Assembly (NCBI GenBank): GCA_038496675.1
Contig: CM076662.1
Coordinates: forward strand, 15,808,919 to 15,872,918
Direction: 5' to 3'
Source: Rachycentron canadum
Lineage: Eukaryota > Chordata > Actinopteri > Carangiformes > Rachycentridae
Length of the DNA: 64,000 nucleotides
Shown: piece after piece, positions 1 through 12,800 of the stretch
Layout: the number at the start of each line of letters is the position of its first letter
Position numbering within the stretch: the stretch's first letter is position 1
The notes under the pieces: model-generated
Databases searched by the model: none
The model's input: only the letters and a program-made list of their open reading frames with translations
Told to the model about the DNA's origin: nothing
Translations under genes and position numbers: made by a program

Positions 1-1359
1 AATTAATATATATATAACTTACAATACTAGTACCTTTGTACTGAAGTAACATTTAATTACAGGACTTTTACTACCCTGTAGTTAGTAGGTCTGTGTTCTT
101 CCACCTCTGAGCATGATAATCTCTTAACTCAAAGCAGCCCCTCTTTAATTCAGTACTGTCAGTGTTTACCTTTCCTAACTTACATAAATGCAGTACATGA
201 TGAATTAGAATTACTGAATTCAAGGGTCACTTTATTCTTCCACAGATACATGGAAAATACAGTATTCCCATCCTAATCAATTCATACCAACTAGGGAAAC
301 ATAGGAAATAAATAACTGAAAAAATAATAGTTATAGAATAGAATTGTTAATTCTTAAGTAAAATGTAGATCTAAGTAGCATTTAAACCAAGCTGTTTTTT
401 CATTCATGGGAAAAAAATCATTCCACCGTTCATTGTAAATAGAGACATCAAAGTTCATATTGTAGTAACTTAAGATTCTTCTGGTTTCAGAGGTTTATTG
501 TGATTGTAGCTATTTTTTTAAATGTGTTTGTCCACACTTTCACAACAATGTCAGAGGATTTGGAGGAAGACTGAAGTGTAAATCATTACACTGAGGCACT
601 ATTCAGTGACACCTAGTGGGAGAAGATACCATGATATTAGGGACTTCTGCTGCCTTCACTTACATCCGGTAATGCTCTGGACCTCACACGGAGGTGGAGC
701 GACCAATACAAATCACAACCTTAGTATATACTTTTATTATATATAATAGTATGTACTAAACGACCATAACGTGTGATAAACAGGACTTAACTGCCCAATC
801 GTGGCTCTTACACCATGACATAAATATAATTTGCAATACACAAGATTGTCACTGCACATTTGGGGGGGGGGGGGTTATCAACAAATAAGAAAGGGAAAGC
901 ACACAGATGTAACATGAGGGGAGCTGCACTGCAGAAATTCAGATAACATACATTACACGTAAGACTCGCCCTGTTTAATCAAAGCGGTACTGTTTTGTCT
1001 TTGGGGGTTTTGATCAGTCCGACGGGACGTGAAGGCACCGTTTTTACAGCCACCGGCTCTCGTCAGTCGCAGCGCTTCATTTCAGTCAAGACTGAACTGG
1101 CGCACAGTTGGGTTTGCGGACAATTGAAGAAATTTACTTGGATGTTAACATGTCGAGAAACTTTACGTTTGGCTCAATAGATAGTTAAGTTTGCGCTGCG
1201 ATTTTTTTCCCTAATTAAACGAGAAGTTGTTTTTTTTTTTTTAATTAATTAATTAATTTTTTTTAAAAATAAATAACTCACTAACTGGCGCAAATGCACA
1301 TTGCGCCTTATTCGTAAGTTTTATTTGCGCATTGAAACAGCCGTACGAAGCGACAGAGG
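1..1359. other. upstream non-coding region of the plxdc2-like gene
   Basis: No gene was recognised here. The stretch is AT-rich up to about 950 and then more mixed and CpG-containing (roughly 960-1200), as expected for a promoter or 5' UTR just upstream of the first coding exon at 1360. A short poly-G run lies near 861-874, and a T-rich then TTAA-repeat tract lies at 1228-1262. The only open frame (995-1180) starts on a non-ATG codon and has no recognisable content. Confidence 0.5.
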
Positions 1360-4300
1360 ATGGTGGTGACCGTGACTAAGACGGTTCACCTCATTACAGG
1401 ACTGGTCATTGTTGTCCAGTTTCAAATAAGTTTCATGAAGCTAAAATCTGGTGGTAAGTCATCAAACATGTCGCAAATTACGGCGTTTGAACTCCTATAA
1501 TTATATACATATAATATTTACTGCGTCATTTTAAACGTTTGTTACTTTCAGAAATTTTCAGGCATTTCATGTTTCGCTATAATGCGATTACTTGAAATAG
1601 CAGTGATGATAATGATGTGTTTTTCTTTTGGATACGAATCATTTTTACTTTATGAACGATGCCAATAGGAGAATATATTACGACGTACTTAGCAAGAAAT
1701 CACTACAATATCTAAATATATATGAATATTTATCTAAGCACTTAATCAGCAGTGGAAGTTATATACTAGGGCAAAATATGTAATACATTTTAATACAGTT
1801 TAACCTGCTCTAATTGTGGGAGCAATTTCCTGTTTATTTCCAGTATATGTGTGTTTATACATCCAGCCACCAGGTGGAGATTTTTTTATTTTATTTTGAA
1901 GGAGCTGGCAGAGAATAATAATTAAAGCTGTAATCAGGTTCAGGTGTGTTTGCGCTGGTGTTGGTGGTTTTTTCTATTTTCTGTAGTTTATTTTAAATGA
2001 AAAGGAAACAGGACTATGGTCAAATGTAACAGTTGAGCTGTATTGAACTCTGGGTTGAATCTAAATCTTACATAGAGGCAACACCTCAGTGACAGTCATT
2101 ACATTTATTTATACAGTTACTATCTTTTGTTACTAATTACCTGCTCTGTCTTCTTGACATCAGCACTACTTGACACTATGTAGTACGCTCACGTCACTCC
2201 AATGCACAGGTGGATGAGGCTTCAGGATCCACAGGGCCACAGACACAACACCCACTGCTGCCCGGCCTCACATGGCCGGTCCTGAACCTGCTGGTGTGAA
2301 GAATGTGAAGCATGTTTTCACCCTCTGCTGTGAAGAGAGGAGTTAGGACGCACTGTTGTCACTGCAGGGGCAGAATGACAGTGACTGAATGCACATGTTT
2401 GCCACATGGCACATGCTGAATCGTTCATGTCCTGTTGCTTGTGAGAAGATGCAGGAATCACTTATTCAAATCGTTCTTCTGCGCATTTAACATTTATTAA
2501 CATACAGTTTCCCTCCTTTGTTTCCCCTGAACGATAATAATCTTTATTTTCTAGACCAAGCGCATTATATGCCTTTTTTTAAAACTCTTCATTTGCCAAA
2601 CACTTAGTTGTCAGGTATCTAGGTTAACTTTTAGTTTTGTAGTCATTTTAAAGGCTGTAGGTTTTGCATTTTCTCAGAGATCTGTCTAAAATCCATCACC
2701 ATTAATATGAATCAGGACAGACTAAATATTGGAAACGCCAGAAAATATGTTTTATATTTCTCCTGTTGAAGACATTAAACTTACGCTCATGTAAAACAAA
2801 GAACTTGATAATCTGGAACAAGAAAATGTTTCACTGAAATCACTTAAAATATAAATTTGTCATAAAATTTAGTCATGAAAACACATTTTTACCTCCCTGA
2901 TCACAGCATCAACTCATCTCCCACTCCCTCATCTTTGATTCCTAAGGAGTCTACCGTACTGAGACAGAGGGGCTGCATGTAAACATCAGGAGTCATATGT
3001 CCAGGGAGAGGAGGTGGGCGTCCAGGCCCAGGCCCGAATCCCCTGGTTGGGCTGCAGATAAGAGGGACCACTACAGAGACCAGCACCAACCAGAGGAGTC
3101 AGATCCGGACCTGCTCATGGAGGAGGGACATGACAATTCTACACAGATTGTGGTAAGATTATTCTATGAATGTCATTAGATGAAGAACAGAAAAAGAAGT
3201 AAGTCTCATGGAAGAAAATTTGTCCTAACAGAAAAAAGTTATTACGTGCACCCAGAAATAATTTATGGATTGTGAAGTCTCAGATGCACATGATGATAGA
3301 GCAAAATATTCTTTTAAACCCTGAGACAAGATTAGGTCTCATATTTTTATGCCCACTGCTATAAAGTATGGCTAAAAGTTAATATCCTGAAAAGTAAGTT
3401 TTGCACAATAGTCTATTATATGGCAAAAATGCCCATATTTTTCAGAACAATGATCATGCCTACTACACATCTAAAATCTACAGTCCTGGAGATGCAGCCA
3501 GTAAAGAGCTGTGGGTGAACATAGATGAGATGGAGGAAGATGAGTGGAAGGTCCGCGGCTTCTTGTCCAGCACCCACAGACAGGCTGAGGTATGAAATTA
3601 AACTGTGTGAATAAGTTCACAGGGTACAAAACAGTGTTTTGTGTCAGTTGACCCAAAGCTGTAGCTGACATTAAAGAAGACAACTCACATAAACTTGAAT
3701 TTACTTAAATAAGAATTATTCATCAGTTCTTTCCAGTTGTTGTCCACTTACAGGATGGAGTGTATTGTGAACTTGGAGTGAAATTCATCACAAGCAAGAG
3801 CAAAAACTCTCACTTATTTGCAGTAAAGCTGTATTTTAGATGTTTATGCTTATGTTTCCTTCTAGAGAGTGAATCTTTCCTTTGATTTTCCTTTCTATGG
3901 ACATATATTAAAAGAAATCACAGTGGCAACTGGAGGTGAGTCATATAAAGTGATGTTTTGCCTCATGGCTCATATTTCTAAGGCAGAGTATCTCTGCAGA
4001 GATATTTTACATGTCTTGTGAGTGTTTTTTAATACTACTACACATTTACTATATTTTCTAGTTGTATTCTAACAAAGACACTGAGAAATAATTACATCTG
4101 GTCATCATAGCATTGCATGTATTACAGAATGTATAAACCATCAAACAGCAGAAATTAATCTGCGCAAATTCCACAGAAAAATAAGTGAAATTACTGCGCG
4201 ACTCAGACACAGGAGTATTAATAGATGTTGTAGTAGAATTAATGGGAAATCTGGCAAGTAAGAGGAAGAGGGGCCTCGTCTCTTAAGTTAACCATGATTA

Positions 4301-7300
4301 CAAGTTGACAGTTATTACGATGCTGTGACTGCCTCCTTGCCTTTCCTATAAATGATGCCAACCTCCGCATGTTTGTCTCCACCAGGTTTCATTTACACTG
4401 GAGATATAATTCACCGGATGCTCACAGCCACTCAGTACATTGCTCCACTCATGGCAGATTTTGACCCAAGCCTTTCCAAAAACTCAACTGTGTTTTACTT
4501 TGATAATGGTAAGACAGATGTAGAGTTTGCTTTCCTTGCAGTAAGTTTGTTAAATATATGCGCGTTGGTTGATTGTGTGTGTTCATGTTCCTTTAGGAAC
4601 TGCATTGGTGGTTCAGTGGAACCAGATCCACCTCCAGGACGTCAGTCTGGGAACATTCACATTCCAGGCCGTTCTACACTGCGACGGCCGGATTGTCTTT
4701 GCATACAAAGAGGTGACTTCTCTTCTCTTCTTTGTGGTCCAGTTTTAATGCAGAATGAGTTTGAACAGCTCTTTATCTTTCATAGATTCCTATTGACATC
4801 AGCGAAATCAGCACTGAAAATCATCCTGTCAAAGTGGGGTTGTCAGATGCTTTTGTAGTGCTTCATGAAATAGAACAGATCCCCAGTAAGTGGCAGATTT
4901 GTTCTATAAAATCTTTTTTATTATTTTTTTTTTTATTTAGTAGCTAATTATTCAACTACATTTCATCAATAATTGACGACGTTGCATCTTTTTGGACATG
5001 GTCCAGATGTTCGGAGGAGAACCATCTATGAGTATCACAAAGTCGACATCCTCAAGTCAAAAATCTCCAACTCTACAGCTGTGGAGATGCTGCCTCTCCC
5101 TAGTAAGTTGATCGACGTACACAGAGAAGTGATGCCAAGTTGAAAAACACATCTTTTGCACACTTCTCTTGTTTTCCGTTTAAAGATACTGATTTTTTTT
5201 TTTTTTTTTTTAAATGAACAACTTTGTAAAGATAGTAATTATAGAGAAAGTGATCATTGTGCCTGTAAATTAACTCTATCCTGCATTACAGTCAAAATGC
5301 ATTCAGGTTTTATTTTCAGAAGCCAAAGTTGTCTCTTCCTCCTCACTCCTCACTTTTCCTTATCCTCAGCATGTCTCCAGTTCTCCAGCTGTGGTCCATG
5401 TGTCACTTCTCAGATTGGCTTTAACTGCAGCTGGTGCAGTCGGCTACAAAGGTAAACAGGAAAAGCATTAAGAGAGCATACCACTGAGAAGGCTGCACAT
5501 TCCCCAAATGTGGTTTAAAAATAGGTAAATGTTGAGAATTTTTCCATTAAAATATTAACCTAGAAAACCATGTTAAAAACCATGGCTAATGACAGTTACA
5601 ATATGACCAATACTATATTTGGCCTTATACAAGAATGTATTGTGCAATATTCCAAGTTAAGGGGATTTAAATTTGCTGTGTTGCTCTTGTGCCTCTTAAG
5701 TTGACATCTATTCAAGATTGCTTGGATTTGAGTTCTGCTGATATAATCTACATTTTGTTTCGATTCAACATTGTAGTCAAAAAATACACAATTTAATTTA
5801 AAAAATACCTGAAAGAATTTTGTCAATATATACAATGATAAAAGTGTGAAATGTAAAATAACATGGCTTTTGGGGGACAGTAAAAAAAACGTTTTGTACA
5901 AGATGGTTGAAATGTTTTGTCACAACTGAGATGAGCACTTGGGAAAAACATCAAAAGTAGCACGACATCACCTGCATTAACATTTAATGCACCAGGTCAA
6001 CTTTGTGCGTTTAAGTTTTTATTGTTTTTTACAGCATTCTTCCCTCTTCTATTGGAGTATAAATAGTAATTACAGAATAAGTGATTATTGTCCACCTTTA
6101 TTTAAGATCAGTTTAATTTATAGGAAGTCATCAGCCTGCAAGTCTTAATAGAATTTAATTGTGAAACAAAACAAAGTTGTGAGCTCGCCATACTCTCTAT
6201 ACATGAATATTTACTTCCTTTCTCAGATGTTCCAGCGGCTTTGATCGCAACCGGCAGGATTGGGTTGACCTCGGCTGCCCAGAGGAGGTTTATTTTTATT
6301 TATTACATATCAGTAACTAAGAAAGTTAAATTTCTGTCCTAAACTAGAGAAGATTATACTGATGTTTCCTTTTCCAGAGACGGGATCCCCGTTGTCTCCG
6401 GATAACAGACTACACAAACACCACATCTCACCAGCTGGTGCATACAACCACCCCTGTTACAGCAACCACAGAAAAGTATAGGACCTCCAGCATGACTTCC
6501 ACCCCCCTCGTCAGGACGTCCATCGTCACCAACCCCTCAACGCACAGCAGTACGAGCAGAAGAATAATGTCCACACCACAGCCTCCTACCAGCAAACCTG
6601 CAGACGGTACTGACAAATGCTTTTCACATCCCCTGTAGTGAACAGGTTACAGCTCAGGGGAGGAAAGGTGTTATTACCCCCTCATGAAGTGATGTTTGTT
6701 GTCGTGCACATTTTCCCCACCCAGTGTGTTCTGTAAAATCCGGCAGTTTGAGGGTCAAGTGGTGAGCTATTTCCCAGGCCTCTGTTAGCTCATAGCTAAG
6801 CGTATACAGCGCCATGTTAAATACTGCATAGTGTCCTGAGCTACTGAAGGATGACTCAGTATATGTGTATCACGCCGTGGCCTGGTTTGGTCAGAATATG
6901 GGAGGTCTGTTTGTAACATGAAAGGACCACACCGTCCTCAAACAGTCCAGCAATTATTTTACTAGCATAAAAAGTACTTGATTTTTAGTGAACTGAAGAT
7001 GCAAAGATCTTCAGAAATCTTCGAAATTATCTTTTAATTGCAAGATTTTTTTTATCCTGAGATGTTTCAAGGTTTCTTAGAGATCTTGACAAACAAATGA
7101 TAAAAAAAAAAAAAAAAAATCAATGAAGAGGCAAACTATCATTGAGTTTTAATGTTGTTTTTGTTTTTCAAGATCACACAAAGCTCTCTTGGCACATAAA
7201 CGGAGCATGTAAGTCATATATTCTTATCTACTTTATATCTGTGTAGATATTTGATCTGTTGTGGCCCTGAGAGCTCAAAAACACAGCACCTTAAGAAAAC

Positions 7301-8469
7301 GTTTTACCAGTTCAATTACAAATGTGTATTTACATAAATGCATTTATAAAACAGTGCCGATAAAACAATACAACAGGCAAACACAGAAACACAATGAGCT
7401 ATTTAACAAGTCAATTTTGTCCTGGCACAGTTTCATAATGAGACAGTATTTCACACTTTCCACTGTTCCCCATAACTTTATGGGGAACATAAAGTATTTA
7501 TTTTCTATTTTAAACTTTCCTTTCTCTCTCACACACACATGCACATTGACAGCTGTCCTAGTCTGACTAAGTCTGAGCTGGTAAACCGTCTAATACTGTG
7601 GGAAACACTGCTGTAGACTGATGTTATGGACTAACCAAGGCAATAATTTGTATTATTATTATTATATATGGTATGTTCATCAGTTTTTAATTTCCAGTGG
7701 AAACTTGATTTTTACCTTGGTTTAGTCATTTCTGTGCAACTTTGAGCTGTAAAAATGTGCCACTTCAATTATTGGTAACTCAAACTTTTCAGTACAATTG
7801 TCAGAATCTTATTTCAATCTGCGTATAGTGTAGTGTCACCCTCACCTCTGTACAGCAGGAGACAAGGGGAGCGCAGGAGAGAGTGAAGAGCAGCTGCAGA
7901 TTGGTCTCCTGGCAGGTATTGTCTTGATGATGGTTATCATGGCAGCAGCTGTCCTCCTGTCCCTCTATGTGTACAACCACCCCACCTCCAGTGCAGGCCT
8001 CTTCTTCATGGAGGTCAGTATCACACAGCCGCTGTCTACTTTGTTAGTAACCAACAACTTAAGCCCTAAAGCCCCCTTTATGAGTATCTTTGTTTGAGCA
8101 GGCTGACTACAGGAAATGGATAATAACCTATTTTCACCAATACAGATCACAAATCAATTATTTCTATTGATAGAAATAGAAACAGCTTATTGTGTCAGTC
8201 TTTTCACCCACATGTATATTTATCTTTAGTTTTTTTTTTTTTTCACTCCACAGCGGCGGCCGACCCACTGGCCAATCATGAAGTTCAGGCGGGGTTCTGG
8301 TCGCCCTTCATATGCTGAGGTGGAGGCTCCAGGTCAGGACAAAGACAGCACAGTGGTCATTGACCCCAAACAGTCTTTTGTGATGTCAGACAGGAGAGAG
8401 AGTGAACAGAAGGAAGGATTCATAGTTCCTGATCAAAGAGAGCGCTTCCTATTCTCAGAGAGCTCCTGA
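1360..8469 (+). CDS. plxdc2: PLXDC2-type plexin-domain-containing protein (TEM7 family), 14 exons, complete
   Basis: Type I membrane protein of the TEM7/PLXDC family; the mammalian proteins are cell-surface receptors linked to PEDF and to endothelium. Exons by splice sites and phase: 1360-1453, 2968-3152, 3446-3589, 3866-3935, 4386-4508, 4597-4712, 4786-4885, 5007-5102, 5370-5451, 6227-6287, 6378-6606, 7173-7208, 7856-8013, 8254-8469. They sum to 1710 nt, 569 aa; human PLXDC2 is about 530. Seen: hydrophobic signal peptide in exon 1 (residues about 9-25); a conserved ectodomain with RVNLSFDFPFYGH, GDIIHRMLTATQYIAPLMA and HPVKVGLSDAF; a Cys-rich PSI/plexin repeat at about 311-357 (CGPC, FNCSWCSRLQRCSSGFD); a Thr/Ser-rich stalk in exon 11; one membrane helix at about 462-485; and a cytoplasmic tail with KFRRGSG and SYAEVE. 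RRRTIYEYH, CGPCVTSQIGFNCSWC and KFRRGSG favour PLXDC2, but exon 3 (YYTSKIY...ELWVN) is closer to PLXDC1, so the paralogue assignment is less sure than the family. The tail is longer than in mammals. Confidence 0.9.
7173..7208 (+). other. plxdc2: 36-nt micro-exon of plxdc2
   Basis: It is flanked by a T-rich acceptor (ttgtttttcaag) and a GTAAGT donor, and it keeps phase 1 on both sides. It encodes about 12 residues of the juxtamembrane stalk. Skipping it would leave the frame intact, so it is a plausible cassette exon. It is too short to be found by an ORF search. Confidence 0.7.
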
Positions 8470-9598
8470 CCAAAACTACATATCCCAGAAGTCTTTGGGA
8501 ACAGAGCTGGTTCTCTATGTGAGCAGTCCTTCTTTGGATGCCAATACATTTTTCAAATTAGCTGTTGCTCAAATTCACTTTCAGGACAGAATTTGAACAT
8601 TCACAGAGGAAACTGAGGAAACTGTAACTACAGATTTTATGCAACAGTTTGACTTCATGTTTGCATTTGCTTGGTGAGCCACAGAACTGTTTTCCCCATT
8701 AGGGAAGAAGGACAAAAACTTGTTTTTACTTTGCTCAGGTCATTCACTCGTTTACTGCAGTGTCACCTCTTGCTCTGTGTGGCGCTGCACAATGTTTGTT
8801 TTGAGAACATTTCTCTCAAAGATGGACGATATTTTTCGTTCCCACACCTACTTCACAAGGAGGAATGTCATATTTGGGTGTCATTTCCTCATCTCAAAAA
8901 TACAGTATAAATTCCTCACCATAACACCCACCTTCATCTCAGGGGCAGACAGGGTACAGAGTGTCTTCATTGCTGTTTATCTAAGAACATAACAGTTGTT
9001 TGCAATTTAAGATTTTTATTTTCTTTACTTAAAAATAAAGGCAGATAACATTTACTGACTGCTGTACAAATATGTACACTACGACATCCACACCTATGAT
9101 AAATACAGGTTTATAATATCTATAGTATTAATTGTAGACATGATACAGTCTCTCAACTTTACTGACATGCTATAATTGTTCCCATGTACAGTAGCAGTCA
9201 AAGGTTTGGGCAGCCTTTACAATCCAAGTGTGTCCAAACCTTGGACTGGTACTGTATGTGTAATGTATATTTACTGTATATTTATGATATACAGTGTAAA
9301 TTGCAGGTTTTTTCCAGTAGCTGTACTGATGACACTTGGTGTCTATACATTATTTTTGCAGCTTTCTTCATGAGTAAGTTAAATGTATAACTATGGAGGC
9401 TATAAAAAGTGATTTCTTTTTACACATACTGTGTAATATCATTTCACCAGAATTATCTACTTAAAAGCCTTAAAACTGTTAGTGATTTTCTTGTTCTGGC
9501 ATTTAGTTAGCTGAGGGTTCACCTCAGCTCTGTCTCTTTATATGGTTGATTAATAATGATAAGTTTCAAATCTGTTTGATCTCCAATCTCAAAATAAA
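8470..9598 (+). other. plxdc2: 3' UTR of plxdc2 with two candidate poly(A) signals
   Basis: AATAAA occurs at 9034-9039 and 9593-9598 downstream of the stop codon. No further coding sequence fits the family. The opposite-strand gene myrip ends at 9856 and has its own candidate signal inside this interval, so the two 3' ends may overlap. Confidence 0.5.
9015..9020 (-). terminator. myrip: candidate myrip poly(A) signal (AATAAA on - strand)
   Basis: TTTATT on the + strand reads AATAAA on the - strand, about 0.84 kb past the myrip stop. I saw no canonical hexamer closer to the stop, but variant signals cannot be excluded. Confidence 0.35.
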
Positions 9599-9855
9599 GT
9601 TGTTTTATCTAATGTACATTTTCAACAAGATGACACCAATATCAATGCTTCCCTGCACTGTCCAGTGACATATAGCACATCTACACAAAAGCTATATAGG
9701 ATACTAGTGTTCTGTATTATTTGAGGCATTTTTAGTGTGGGATTAAATCAAGGCAAAACGGTATCTGAATCGATCATATAAGTGTGTTGGCTGTAGAGTC
9801 ACAGGGTCAAGGCACTGCTGTGGTGGAGGTACTGCCACGGTTCTGGATCAGTGAC

Positions 9856-12800
9856 TCAGGTTTCCTTTTCTTCTGAGAATCAAACAAAATGGGAAAAAGA
9901 AATGCAAAATGTTACAAAATACTAAACTGAGCTAAAAATGTACTTTTTGCATTTAAAAAAAAAAAGTATTCTCCATGATGGTATTTACTCAAATCGTGCG
10001 ACTTACCTTTCACTGGCGGTGCAGGTAGTCGCCGCCTCATTTGTCTTGATGTGTCCAGGGTGACTGGCTATGAAAAAAATATTTTTTGTGTAAAAGGTGT
10101 TTGGCATAAAGCTCTCTTAGTTACACTGAGCACTGACAAACTGTAAAAATGAAGTAGTTTATACAAGTACTGCACCATAACTGGAATGGCCCCGGTCTTA
10201 GGGAAGCGTGACTGTGACTGTGTGTCGACATTGAGGCCTGCACTCTTCAACGCAGCAATTCTCGCAGAGATGTCACAAATCTGCAGCAGCAACACAAACA
10301 TTTTACAGTACAAATGAAGCTGCCCATTCATGTATCTCCACAACATGTGGCCCTTGTCTGCCCAAGAAGCATCTCAACAGTTGATTCAATAACCTAGGTA
10401 AGTATTAAAGTCTAATGATAAGCAGCAGAAAATCTTTAGGATCCATTTATATTCCACTTACATCTCTAACCATTGGTGCATGTCCAGTTTCAACCCACCT
10501 GTAGTTCAGACTGTTGGACCTTGGCAGCTGCTGATGCCACCTGCTCCTCCAGGAAGGACAACTCCATTTCTGACGTGGAGCTGCAGATTCCCCTGGCACA
10601 CTCCTCGAGGTCACTCAGCTCTGCCTCCAGACTGTAGACCGAGCCTGCTGCCACGTACACCTGCAGCATGTCCAGTACAACACAGATACAGGTAACATGC
10701 CTATTTTATATTTGCAATCAAGACTAAGTGCAATTATCTGACCTGAACCTGTTTTTACACCTTATTGTTGCACTATTAATGCTTGCAACCCAACAATGAC
10801 TTAAATTCAGGTTTAATCTTATTATTCTAATGTGATGTGTGAATCGATCAAGCTTTTACCACAGAAACATAATTACTGTATTATTAAACAAAAGCCTGAA
10901 GTAATTACATGTATTATCTGGCAAGTACCTTATATATAGTATATTATTAACTCACTCAATAGACTTATGTCAATCCTGTCTTTCTGGTCCTTGCATAAAC
11001 TAAAGCACATGTTAAAATAATTATATGGACTGTGATCATCAACTGCACAATGACACACCAGCGCATCAGCTAAAGTCAAGTCAGTCATTTACTATCCTAA
11101 AGTGTGCAGTAGATAAAACGAACTCAAAGGCAGACGTACGTTCTCCTCCAGTCTGGAGAACTGTTGATCCAGCTTCTTGGGGTCGGTGTTGGGGGGCAGT
11201 GAGGTGGAGGCGAGCCGGACGTCGTCTCCTCCTTCCACTCCCAGCAGCAGCTCCTCTGTGGCGTTTAGTACTTTCAGCACCTCCGTAGTGATGCTGCGCA
11301 GAGACACCGCTGAATACCTCTATAATACACACACATACAAAGACATATTTTTTTTGAATTCACTTACGCCTTTGTAAAACATGATATGTTGCCGTGTAAT
11401 AATTTTTCAGCTTTTTGTTTAAAAAATAACTAGGATTAAACTTTGTCCCCTCATGTTTGATGTCTGACAAAGTAGGAACAAGCATTTCTTCTATTTTGAC
11501 TATGTGAATAAATTAAAAACTTTCTATTTCATGTCTTACTCACCTGTGAACGGGATGTTCATCAAACAACCCTAAATAAACCAGATTCTGATCAAATAAA
11601 CTCGTGGGAACCCACCCTCCAAAACTTCATATATCTGTTTCCAGGATGACGCACACAAAAAAAAGGAAAACTCTAGAATATATTACTGCTTTAAATGAAA
11701 CCAACAACATTACTAAAATTGCTTTCGAGCGTTAGGAGAAGGTGACGCTGTTATGTCTGCAGTGTGCACATTTATGTAACACAAATACATGAAAGTAAAA
11801 ATGTAGGTGAGAAGTTTCATGAAAGCAATGCGTACAGAAAAGGTGCGAAAATAGTTCAGCTCCCTCTTGATTGCCAATAATAATTAATCAGTATTATCCA
11901 CGCCCTCCTACAGCAAAACTAGTTTGTTCTCACCTGCTCCAGAAGAGAAGATATAGACTGTATTGTTTTGTAAAGCTCCATGTTACTACCCTACAGCACA
12001 GAGAAGAGAAGAAACAGACAGGGTAGCAGTAGTTAGCCGAGTAGTTAGTTACGGAGTTAGTTGCAGTGCAGTGAATTTTTTTCTGGCAAAGCTACAGGCA
12101 CAACGACATTGTTGCTGTTGAATGGTCTGATGCCCGTCTAAGTTACTGAACACATGAAGAAGAAGTTGCAGTGCTTACATTTTGAACCTCCTCTGGTGAC
12201 AGTAAACCCTCTTGCGGAGAAGATGTGCTTTGCTCTGTGACGTCCTCCACACTTCTCTCTTTGGTTTCCTCAAGTTTTTCATCTGTCTCTTTACTGTTAC
12301 ACTCTGCTGCATCTCCCTGCATCTCCATCATTGGCCACTCAGTCACCATTTTCTCTCGTTCATAAAGATCCACTTCTATTCTTTTACAGGTCTGTTGGGC
12401 CTCATTTGTCTGAAACGCTAAATTTCTTCTTTCTTCTGGTTCCATGTCTCTTGCTCTTTCTTCTCTTTCTTCCTGCTCATCTTCATTTCTGCTCGTCAGC
12501 TCTCCACTCGTCTTATTTCTGGAAGTATTTCCTCCAATTTCCTCAGTTACATATTCTCTCCCACCTGAATCTAGTTTCACATTATTGCCTCGATTTTGAA
12601 ACTCTTTCTCACTTCCTGTCTCCTCTGATGCATTTGTGCTTTGTGCATCATCATCTTTGAAACCACTTTCTCTCCCTATTTTAAGACTCCCATCTGTCTC
12701 TGTTTCCTCTCTATTTATTTTCCCAATTTCTGCAGCCTTATCCTCAATTGTTTTTACCTGCATGTCCTCTAAAGTCATCATCAACATGCTGCTGATTATT

